DNA from: Acidobacteriota bacterium
Lineage (GTDB): Bacteria > Acidobacteriota > Terriglobia > UBA7540
Assembly (NCBI GenBank): GCA_003224665.1
Contig: QHZM01000002.1
Coordinates: 1-11,727, forward strand
Direction: 5' to 3'
DNA length: 11,727 nucleotides
Numbering within the stretch: the first letter of the stretch is position 1; every line of letters begins with the position of its first letter. The notes below the pieces were generated by a model, which searched no databases, was not told the origin of the DNA, and saw only the letters and a program-made list of their open reading frames with translations. Below, in pieces: positions 1 through 5,240 of this stretch. The position numbers and the translations under genes were made by a program.

Positions 1-435
1 CATAGTCAATTGGCCGGCAATGGGCATGATCGTCCCATTGAAATAGACGGACACACTGCCTTCGGCGAATTCACCGGTCACGTCCGCCTACAACTCGCTG
101 AGTAGGGTCGCGAGATCGAACGAGAGCTTTTCCTGGGCCTCGATGGTCAGCGCCGGCGCAAGCCGTGTCTGACCTGAGAGGCTACGAATCGCTATGAACA
201 GGTCCGTCGGTTTGGGAGAGGCATTCACAAGCAAAAGTGTAGAATTGAACCCGTCGCGCAAGGAATAGTAAGGAAAATCGATTTCGCGCGGTGCGGTCGT
301 GTCCGCCTGCGTGTAACGAGGCGTTGCTGCGTCCTGGCCGGCCTGGGCGCGGGTGGTGAGGACCGGGGGCTTGAGGAAGGCCACACCGATGAGAGAAATC
401 ACGACAAGGGCCAAGACGATTCTGGAAAGCCTCAT
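1..435 (-). pseudogene. Exported hypothetical protein, frame interrupted by in-frame TAG; runs off window edge
   Basis: The ATG at 433-435 follows a good ribosome binding site (GGGGAGGG on the minus strand). The first 115 codons give a signal peptide or N-terminal membrane anchor (about residues 1-32, hydrophobic RIVLALVVISLIGVAFL), then a soluble region with YYSLRDGFNSTLLLVN and an IAIRSLSGQT stretch, resembling a beta-sandwich exported protein. A TAG at 88-90 ends the frame. The same frame then stays open for all 29 remaining codons and reads as ordinary protein (ADVTGEFAEG, then VYFNGTIMPIAGQL), so the stop looks like an interruption and not a natural end. The far 3' end lies outside the window. 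It could be a pseudogene, a readthrough or recoded stop, or a sequencing error. I cannot assign a function. It lies 159 bp downstream of mlaD on the same strand, but it may have its own promoter region. Confidence 0.6.
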
Positions 436-506
436 GGCGCCCTCCCCATCACTCAGGAGTAGTTAAAGTCTAAGGATATGACGCGCACGTTGCCTTCGCT
501 ATGGAC

Positions 507-528
507 CTTTGTCAAGCGAAATGTTCAA
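507..528 (-). promoter_or_regulatory. Upstream motif, copy 1 (shared with the FecR-like gene)
   Basis: On the plus strand the core reads TCAAGCGAAATGTTCAA. It lies 72-93 bp upstream of the ATG of the interrupted exported protein. A copy matching at 19 of 22 positions lies at 5003-5024, in the same orientation and at a similar distance from the FecR-like gene. On the minus strand it contains TTGAAC and a perfect TTGACA, so it may be a -35 region or a regulator site. No convincing -10 box sits at 17 bp from the TTGACA. Confidence 0.4.
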
Positions 529-594
529 GCTCTCCATCGCCCGGGCGCGGAGCCGGCCGGACAGGGAAAGGCCGGGTACGCGCGCGCGATCAAA

Positions 595-1671
595 TTAGAA
601 AAGCCTGACGCGGACCGAAAGATATTTCTTCGGGTTTTTCTTGAACTCGGTCAGGAACTCTCGCAACGCCTGGGAACCGGCGCTCAGGTTATTGTAGAGG
701 GTGGGGTCGGTTGAAAGTTTTCCGATCGTCCCCTGGCCCTGCTCAATGCGTGTCGCCACCACGTTCAGCCGGTCCAGGGTCTCGTTCAGGCGGTTGTAGA
801 GCTGCGGGTCGGTCGCGAGTTTCCCGAGCGTCCCCTGGCCCTTATTCACGTTGTCGACCAGCGTGTTGGCGCGCGAGACCATCTGGCTGACGTTGTTATA
901 CAGCTCGGGGTCGGAGATGAACTTGGCCAGGCTCCCGTTGCCGTGCTGGATGTCTCCCACAATCTGGTTGAGGTGGTCAATCGTGGCCAGCGTTCGCTCG
1001 TAGAGCGTCTCGTCCGCCATGATCTTGCCGAGCGTTCCTTCGCCCCGCTCCACCCGGTTGATCACGTGTTGAGCGCTTCCGGCCGTTTCGTTCAGGCGGC
1101 TGTAGAGGTTCTCATTATAGATCAGGCTTCCGAGCGAGCCGCGGCCGGACTGGATCTGTTCGGCGACGTCGTTCAGTTTGGCGCTGAGCACGCGCAGGTT
1201 TGAGATCACGTCATTGGTGTTCTGGACGATTTGCTTGATGTCCGCTTCCTCTTTGCTCTTCACCTCGCCGCCGTCGGGGATGACCTGGGCGGTGCGCGCG
1301 CCCCGGCTGATGTCCACGTAACCTTCCCCCAGCAAGCCGACGGTGGTGATGGCGGCGACCGAATTAGCGCGGATCTGGTTTTGATACGTGCGGGCAATGC
1401 GCATCACGACTTCGACCGCGCGCCCGGCTTCCGGGAAGGGCGAAATCAAAATCCGGTCCACATTCCCGACGGCGATGCCCGCCAGGCGAACCTGAGCGCC
1501 TTCGCGCAATCCTCCGGCATCCGAGAAATAGGCCTTGATCTTGTACTTGCGCGCCAGGAATCCCACTTCGCCGCTGATCAAAAAGATCCCCAGGGCGAAG
1601 ATCGTCAGGCTTACGATCACGAGCGCTCCCACGCGGAGCTGGGCCCAGGCGATCTGTCCTCGTTGAGGCAT
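595..1671 (-). CDS. mlaD: MlaD-family MCE-domain lipid-transport protein with five 34-residue repeats
   Basis: This is the periplasmic, membrane-anchored substrate-binding subunit of an Mla-type phospholipid ABC transporter. A single N-terminal membrane helix (about residues 13-34) is followed by the MCE domain (about 42-125), including KAYFSDAGGLREGAQVRLAG and LLGEGYVDI, the typical MlaD core. The C-terminal half (about 140-344) is predicted to be helical and contains five repeats of the form xGxG[ST][LI]xK...LY starting at residues 175, 209, 243, 277 and 311, exactly 34 residues apart. The end, KKNPKKYLSVRVRLF, is a common ending for this family. At 358 residues it is about twice E. coli MlaD (183), as in long-tailed MCE proteins. 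The ATG at 1669-1671 has a strong AGGAGG ribosome binding site. It starts 63 bp after mlaF, in the usual mlaEFD order. Confidence 0.92.
   Translation of the reverse strand: MPQRGQIAWAQLRVGALVIVSLTIFALGIFLISGEVGFLARKYKIKAYFSDAGGLREGAQVRLAGIAVGNVDRILISPFPEAGRAVEVVMRIARTYQNQIRANSVAAITTVGLLGEGYVDISRGARTAQVIPDGGEVKSKEEADIKQIVQNTNDVISNLRVLSAKLNDVAEQIQSGRGSLGSLIYNENLYSRLNETAGSAQHVINRVERGEGTLGKIMADETLYERTLATIDHLNQIVGDIQHGNGSLAKFISDPELYNNVSQMVSRANTLVDNVNKGQGTLGKLATDPQLYNRLNETLDRLNVVATRIEQGQGTIGKLSTDPTLYNNLSAGSQALREFLTEFKKNPKKYLSVRVRLF
640..1149 (-). repeat. Five coding repeats of 102 bp (34 residues) in mlaD
   Basis: Residues 175-344 of MlaD divide into five units of exactly 34 residues with no insertions or gaps. 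Conserved positions are G-x-G-[ST]-[LI]-[GA] near the start, an acidic residue (usually DP or DE) six to seven positions later, then LY, followed by a helical segment rich in N, R and hydrophobics. The units are diverged at DNA level, so this is an old protein repeat and not a recent tandem duplication. Confidence 0.85.
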
Positions 1672-1734
1672 GGTTTACCTCCTCCCCAGATCGTTCACGC
1701 GGCTATTGTAGTCCATCCGCTCGCCGCGGCGAAC

Positions 1735-2577
1735 TTAGATCAGGAACTTCCTCAGATAGGTGTCCTGAGCGAGGACGAACTCTTCCCGGGTCCCATGAAA
1801 ATATACCTTGCCGTCGCGCAGGACCAGGAATCGGGTGGGGTCGATCCGGCCGGAACGGCCGTCCGTGCGGGCTGCAACCAGTCCCTGTTTTTCGGGCGAG
1901 AAGACGTAGTTGCTCAAGACGAAGGCATCCTGCAAGCGGTGGGTGACGACGATCGAGCTGACGCCTTGCGTATCGCGCAATTTGGCGATGAGCACGTTGA
2001 TGGCGTGAGCGGTTACGGGGTCCAGTCCGGCCGTCGGCGAATCGTAAAACATAATCAGGGGATTGCTGATGATGGCGCGGGCCACCGAAACGCGGCGACG
2101 CATCCCTCCCGAAAGCTCAGCCGGCATCTTGTCGATGGCGTCCTCCAATTCGACAAACCGGAGGACCTCGCGCACCCGGCATTCGATCTTTTCTTCGTCT
2201 CTCTCCCTCTCCTCCCGCAATCGGTAGGCAACGTTTTCGTAGACCGAAAGCGAATCGAACAGCGCCCCCTCCTGGAACACGATCCCCATGCGCCTGCGCA
2301 CCAGGGAAAGCTCATTTTCGGAAAGCGGGACGAGGTCTTGACCCTCAATCAGGATTCGGCCGGAGTCGGGCTTGAGCAAGCCCAGGAGAAGTTTCAGGAG
2401 GACCGATTTGCCCGACCCCGTTACGCCCAGCAGGACGAGCGTCTCACCTCGGCCCACCTGAAAGGAGACGTCGAGGAGCACCAGCTTGTCTTCAAAGGAG
2501 ATGCCGACGTGCGAGACTTCGATGGCCGGTTCGTGAGACCTTGCGGGCCCGGGCGTTGGGCTGAGACTCAAAGCCAT
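1735..2577 (-). CDS. mlaF: MlaF-type ABC transporter ATP-binding protein
   Basis: This is the cytoplasmic ATPase that powers the Mla phospholipid transporter together with the permease MlaE. Visible motifs are Walker A GVTGSGKS (51-58), the Q-loop (Q102 in VFQEGALFDSL), the signature LSGGMRRR (155-162), Walker B LIMFYD (174-179), the D-loop (GLDP) and the switch histidine H213 (VVTHR). The residue after the Walker B aspartate, normally the catalytic glutamate, is serine (codon TCG, residue 180). All other motifs are intact. At 280 residues it is slightly longer than E. coli MlaF (269); the extra length is a short N-terminal extension. The ATG at 2575-2577 has no clear ribosome binding site, so translation may be coupled or weak, but no better start is obvious before the first beta strand. 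The gap to mlaE is 78 bp. Confidence 0.93.
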   Translation of the reverse strand: MALSLSPTPGPARSHEPAIEVSHVGISFEDKLVLLDVSFQVGRGETLVLLGVTGSGKSVLLKLLLGLLKPDSGRILIEGQDLVPLSENELSLVRRRMGIVFQEGALFDSLSVYENVAYRLREERERDEEKIECRVREVLRFVELEDAIDKMPAELSGGMRRRVSVARAIISNPLIMFYDSPTAGLDPVTAHAINVLIAKLRDTQGVSSIVVTHRLQDAFVLSNYVFSPEKQGLVAARTDGRSGRIDPTRFLVLRDGKVYFHGTREEFVLAQDTYLRKFLI

Positions 2578-2655
2578 TGAAAGTTGAAGACGAGGGCCGC
2601 GGGCGCCAAGCGACTACTGCGCTCTTCAATCTTAGCTCTGGAGAAGGACGCGGGA

Positions 2656-3435
2656 CTAGAAAAATCTGATGGCAATCAAGAACTTGGTGATGAAAAAGTC
2701 GAGCACGAGGATCGCCACGGAGGCGGCGACGACGGATTGAGTGGTGGAACGCCCTACGCCCGCCGTGCCGCCGGTCGTGTGCAGGCCGAAGTAGCACCCC
2801 ACGGCGGCGATGGTGACGCCGAAGAAAAACGGTTTCAGCATCCCCTGGGTGACGTCCTGGATCGTCAGCGCCTGGTAGGCCCTGACCCAGTACTCTTCGC
2901 CGCTCAGCCGCACCGTAGAGCTGCTGACCAGGTACCCGCCCATCATTCCGAAAAAGTCGGAAAGGATGGTCAGAAGGGGCAACGTCAGAAGGGTGGCAAA
3001 CAAGCGGGGCAGAACAAGCTTGCGAAGCGGGTCCGTGCCGAGGGCGCGCATCGCGTCAACCTGCTCGCTGACGAGCATCGAGCCGATCTCCGACGCGATG
3101 CCGGAGCTGTTCCTCCCGGCGACCATCAGCGCGGTCAGCACCGGCCCCAGCTCGCGGACGATTGACAGCGCCACCACTTCCCCGAGCAGCCCGACTTCTC
3201 CGAAGGTGCTCAGGGTTCGGTAAGTCTGGAGGGCAAGCACCGCGCCCGTAAAAAATCCCGTCAGGAGCACGATCGGCAACGACCCGAAACCGATAATGTC
3301 CATCTGGACCAGGGTATCGATGACGTAGTGGGGCGGGGAAAAGGCGCGTTCGAAGGAACCCGCCAGGAGGTGGGTGAATTCCTGAACAGCTAAGACTTTT
3401 CGCTTGAGGAAATTCTCAAACAAAACGGCGAGCAT
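2656..3435 (-). CDS. mlaE: MlaE-type ABC transporter permease
   Basis: This is the inner-membrane permease of the Mla lipid transporter, first gene of the mlaEFD operon. The 259-residue protein has the family hallmarks: TGFFTGAVLALQ (59-70), RELGPVLTALMVAGR (94-108) followed by NSSGIASEIGSM, EQVDAMRALGTDP (124-136), and near the end GTAGVGRSTTQSVV (223-236). It has about five to six hydrophobic membrane segments. Length matches E. coli MlaE (260). The ATG at 3433-3435 is the only start before an in-frame stop a few codons upstream; no ribosome binding site is visible in front of it. Transcription most likely starts at the promoter at 3481-3509, giving a leader of about 38 nt. Confidence 0.94.
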   Translation of the reverse strand: MLAVLFENFLKRKVLAVQEFTHLLAGSFERAFSPPHYVIDTLVQMDIIGFGSLPIVLLTGFFTGAVLALQTYRTLSTFGEVGLLGEVVALSIVRELGPVLTALMVAGRNSSGIASEIGSMLVSEQVDAMRALGTDPLRKLVLPRLFATLLTLPLLTILSDFFGMMGGYLVSSSTVRLSGEEYWVRAYQALTIQDVTQGMLKPFFFGVTIAAVGCYFGLHTTGGTAGVGRSTTQSVVAASVAILVLDFFITKFLIAIRFF

Positions 3436-3480
3436 TATGTGTTATGGCCATGCGCCGGACCGGTCGCCAGGCACGTCGGC

Positions 3481-3509
3481 ACTTTAACGGGCGGTGTTTT
3501 CGAAGTCAA
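3481..3509 (-). promoter_or_regulatory. Sigma70-type promoter of the mlaEFD operon
   Basis: On the minus strand a -35 box TTGACT (3504-3509; 5 of 6 to consensus) and a -10 box TAAAGT (3481-3486; 4 of 6) are separated by exactly 17 bp. The predicted start is near 3474, about 38 nt before the mlaE ATG. Phased direct repeats abut the -35 box on its upstream side. Confidence 0.55.
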
Positions 3510-3510
3510 G

Positions 3511-3543
3511 GCCGCCAGGTGGCCGGCAGGTGGCCGCCAGGTG
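3511..3543 (-). repeat. Three tandem 11-bp repeats next to the mla promoter
   Basis: On the minus strand the units read CACCTGGCGGC, CACCTGCCGGC, CACCTGGCGGC; the outer two are identical and the middle differs by one base. They end one base from the -35 box. An 11-bp period is close to one helical turn, so proteins bound to each unit would lie on one face of the DNA. This suggests an activator or repressor site; the regulator is unknown. Confidence 0.7.
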
Positions 3544-3547
3544 GATT

Positions 3548-3565
3548 GACCGGCCATGACCGGCC
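3548..3565. repeat. Pair of GACCGGCC direct repeats, 10-bp period
   Basis: GACCGGCC occurs at 3548-3555 and 3558-3565, four bases upstream (relative to mlaE) of the three 11-bp repeats. Each unit contains the palindrome CCGG. It may be part of the same control region. Confidence 0.55.
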
Positions 3566-3687
3566 GGGAGCGAAATGGACGCCGGGCGCGCAGAGGCGAA
3601 ACAGCAATCCTCAGAAGCATTCTCTTGTTGCGCAGTCCATCCCCCTGGGAAGGCGGGTCAACCGGGATGAACGAGGAAGGGCGGGAG

Positions 3688-3720
3688 AAACAAAAAGGAG
3701 GGGAGACCGTTCCCCCCTCC
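3688..3720 (-). terminator. Intrinsic terminator, minus strand
   Basis: On the minus strand a perfect 7-bp stem GGAGGGG/CCCCTCC (3714-3720 with 3697-3703) and a 10-nt loop are followed directly by TTTTTGTTT (3696-3688). The T tract is present only for minus-strand transcription. It lies about 180 bp upstream of the mla promoter and about 460 bp downstream of the FecR-like gene, so it would stop that transcript or a short RNA made in between. Confidence 0.7.
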
Positions 3721-4020
3721 AAGCGTCGGGTCTTGGGTCTAAACTCCAAGTCTCATACCAGCGCCCTCGCTTGAATGCGAGGTACGCCAGCATAAGCTCG
3801 ATTTGGGTAACAGCAAGTCCGTTTCCAAAACCTGGTCAGTCTGCTCAATCACTCCAAAAGTCATCTAAATGATTGCTTATCATACGCTCGGGCAAACGAA
3901 TCGGGCTGAGGGCGATACAAGAACACCCCTGAAGGGCCTCTCGATTTCTATATTTGGAAGACCAAAATCCGAATTTCTGCAGGAGACTTGCGATTGGGTG
4001 AAGGTGTCAAACGAGCACCC

Positions 4021-4068
4021 TCGGCTCATACCGGCTGGAAACCGCAAGGGCGGTGCGCGGTGAGCCGA
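4021..4068. other. Strong hairpin in intergenic DNA
   Basis: TCGGCTCA (4021-4028) pairs perfectly with TGAGCCGA (4061-4068). Inside, CCG (4031-4033) can pair with CGG (4058-4060), and ACCGC (4041-4045) pairs with GCGGT (4050-4054) around an AAGG loop. There is no T tract on either strand, so it is not an ordinary intrinsic terminator. It could belong to a structured RNA or be a protein site. Confidence 0.5.
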
Positions 4069-4117
4069 GAGTCGCCTGCCTCAGACCGCGTGAGTACTTA
4101 GGGAAAGATTCCAACTC

Positions 4118-4155
4118 GGCCCAAGGCCTGAGAACCCACATTCCCGGCCTGGGCC
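4118..4155 (-). terminator. Terminator-like hairpin after the FecR-like gene, without T tract
   Basis: GGCCCA-A-GGCC (4118-4128) pairs with GGCCTGGGCC (4146-4155): ten base pairs with one bulged A and a 17-nt loop. It begins 23 bp past the stop of the FecR-like gene. No T run follows on the minus strand, so it may protect the mRNA 3' end or act with Rho and not as an intrinsic terminator. Confidence 0.35.
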
Positions 4156-4178
4156 CGCATCTGCTTGGCAGCCGTCCT

Positions 4179-4916
4179 TCAAGGCGCCGAAGGGCTTGCC
4201 GGGGCACCTCCACCCGAAAGTGGTATGGCTATTGCAGCCGCCGTCCCTCCCGCTATCCCGCCAAAAACGATGGCTGCCGATGCTTTGTGGGAAAGCCCGT
4301 CAATCCGAAACGTCCGGAGCCTTTCGCCAACAGTCTTTTTGCCATGCGCGCCCGTCCCGACCTGCCTGGTATCAGACTGCTCGACGGCAGGGTTAACGGT
4401 CAGGACGTGCCCGGTTGAGACCACCACGGGCTCCCGCCGGGGATAGGCGACAGAGACCTCGCCGCTCCGGACGGCTACCACCACGGAGCCGTCGCCGGGC
4501 AATGATATTTCTGCATTGCTTGGAAATTTTCCTGAGGCCCGGATGGCAACCCCTTCCGTATCCACTCGAAGCCCGCGCTGCGGGGAAGCCCTGAACCCCA
4601 GCCGGCCCTTTTCAAGGCCAATCAGCGGGCCCTCAGGTGAACCTTCGATCCCCATGCCGGAGTGCCGGTCGAGCACCACGGCGTCATCGCGGGAGAAAGT
4701 TATTGAGGCCCTTCCCTCTTCCGTCCTGAGATGGTCGCCGGCATAGATCGCAGAAGCTGTGAGCGCTGACTCTTTCCCCAGATAGACATTCCCATCGCAG
4801 CGGAGGATCCCGACCGGAGCGGGGCCAGCCGCGCGTAGCGGGGCTAATTGGAAAAGCAGCGACAACGTCACCCACAAGGCTGATCTCGATTTGAGAATCG
4901 CCCTTGGCATAATCAT
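4179..4916 (-). CDS. Exported FecR-like domain protein with C-terminal membrane helix
   Basis: A signal peptide is visible (about residues 1-30, ending LRAA). Residues about 36-175 resemble a FecR-type beta-rich domain: GNVYLGKESALTASAIYAGDHLRTEEGRASI, then SGMGI, GRLGF and VVVAVRSGEVSVAY, the last typical of FecR-like sheets. A basic linker (about 190-211) leads to a glycine/alanine-rich hydrophobic segment (about 212-233) and a short tail ending SPSAP. No anti-sigma N-terminal domain and no adjacent sigma factor gene are present, so classical iron-transport regulation is not supported; a periplasmic or envelope role is inferred. GAGGAGG lies only 3 bp before the ATG at 4914-4916 but 9 bp before the second ATG (4908-4910), so the true start may be codon 3. 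The gene is monocistronic here. Confidence 0.75.
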   Translation of the reverse strand: MIMPRAILKSRSALWVTLSLLFQLAPLRAAGPAPVGILRCDGNVYLGKESALTASAIYAGDHLRTEEGRASITFSRDDAVVLDRHSGMGIEGSPEGPLIGLEKGRLGFRASPQRGLRVDTEGVAIRASGKFPSNAEISLPGDGSVVVAVRSGEVSVAYPRREPVVVSTGHVLTVNPAVEQSDTRQVGTGAHGKKTVGERLRTFRIDGLSHKASAAIVFGGIAGGTAAAIAIPLSGGGAPASPSAP

Positions 4917-4981
4917 TTTCCTCCTCTTGTTTGGCGCCTTCAGGCTCGGTCCCGAATCCTGTCCCCTCCAAGCGCGTCCCT

Positions 4982-5011
4982 TCCATATCAGAGGTTACAG
5001 CACATTTTCAA
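4982..5011 (-). promoter_or_regulatory. Possible promoter of the FecR-like gene
   Basis: On the minus strand TTGAAA (5006-5011; 5 of 6) is followed after 18 bp by TATGGA (4982-4987; 3 of 6). The -10 box is weak. It overlaps the shared motif at 5003-5024. Confidence 0.3.
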
Positions 5012-5024
5012 GCGAATTGTTCAA
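5003..5024 (-). promoter_or_regulatory. Upstream motif, copy 2 (shared with the exported protein at 1-435)
   Basis: The plus-strand core TCAAGCGAATTGTTCAA differs by one base from copy 1 (507-528); 19 of 22 positions match overall. It lies 87-108 bp upstream of the FecR-like start and points the same way relative to its gene. It contains two TTCAA direct repeats, 13 bp apart start to start. Confidence 0.4.
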
Positions 5025-5099
5025 AAGGGTGAGGACGGGCGGGAGCGTCCCCTTGGATTATTGTGCCTTGATTTTCGCGCCAAGTTACGAGGCCACGGC

Positions 5100-5129
5100 T
5101 TGACGCTCCGCCGCATGGCGGAGTTTAAT
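5100..5129 (+). promoter_or_regulatory. Promoter of the PHP phosphatase gene with palindromic spacer
   Basis: The -35 box TTGACG (5100-5105; 5 of 6) and -10 box TTTAAT (5124-5129; 5 of 6) are 18 bp apart. The whole spacer, CTCCGCCGCATGGCGGAG (5106-5123), is an inverted repeat with 7-bp arms and a 4-bp centre. A dyad placed between the two boxes is the layout used by MerR-type regulators, though no such regulator gene is in the window. The predicted start is near 5136, leaving a leader of about 105 nt. Confidence 0.55.
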
Positions 5130-5159
5130 GACTCTCTCGGGTTTCGATGAGCTCCGGGC

Positions 5160-5192
5160 AGGCCGGCGCCTCCGGCTTTTTCGAATCCGGCC
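5160..5192 (+). promoter_or_regulatory. Terminator-like hairpin in the leader of the PHP phosphatase gene (possible attenuator)
   Basis: GCCGG (5162-5166) pairs with CCGGC (5172-5176) around a 5-nt loop and is followed by TTTTT (5177-5181). A competing pairing is possible between GGCCGG (5161-5166) and CCGGCC (5187-5192), which would break the terminator stem. The short stem (5 bp, 7 with weak pairs) makes it a modest terminator. No ligand-binding core is recognised. Confidence 0.35.
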
Positions 5193-5240
5193 AGGCGAAT
5201 TCCGGTCTGGTAAGCGAAGGGCGAGCAATCGAGTCTGCCT

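Larger units (their letters stand above)
3436..4178. other. Long intergenic region between the FecR-like gene and mlaE
   Basis: No convincing gene is seen in these 743 bp. The mlaE end holds the promoter, the direct repeats and the minus-strand terminator. The stretch 3996-4155 holds several adjacent inverted repeats. A 41-codon frame (3739-3864, minus) ends 18 bp before the terminator hairpin but has no ribosome binding site. Other short frames here look non-coding. I recognise no tRNA, 6S RNA, RNase P or known riboswitch core. Confidence 0.6.

Noticed and set aside
487..515. Promoter from perfect TTGACA (510-515, minus strand)
   Set aside because: At 17 bp the -10 position reads CAACGT, matching consensus at only two positions; other spacings are no better.
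553..575. Terminator hairpin after mlaD (CCGGCC/GGCCGG)
   Set aside because: Six-bp stem with an 11-nt loop and no T tract on the minus strand; GC-rich chance pairing is equally likely.
577..589. Alternating CG run (Z-DNA-forming tract)
   Set aside because: Only about 10 bp of CG alternation in GC-rich DNA; no reason to think it is functional.
1231..2580. 449-codon plus-strand frame opposite mlaD and mlaF
   Set aside because: Antisense shadow. The minus strand encodes clear MCE and ABC ATPase motifs over the same bases.
3961..4100. Cobalamin-type riboswitch, suggested by GAGCCGAGAGTCGCCTGCC
   Set aside because: The resemblance is limited to the last few bases; the rest of the conserved core is missing upstream, and no cobalamin gene follows.
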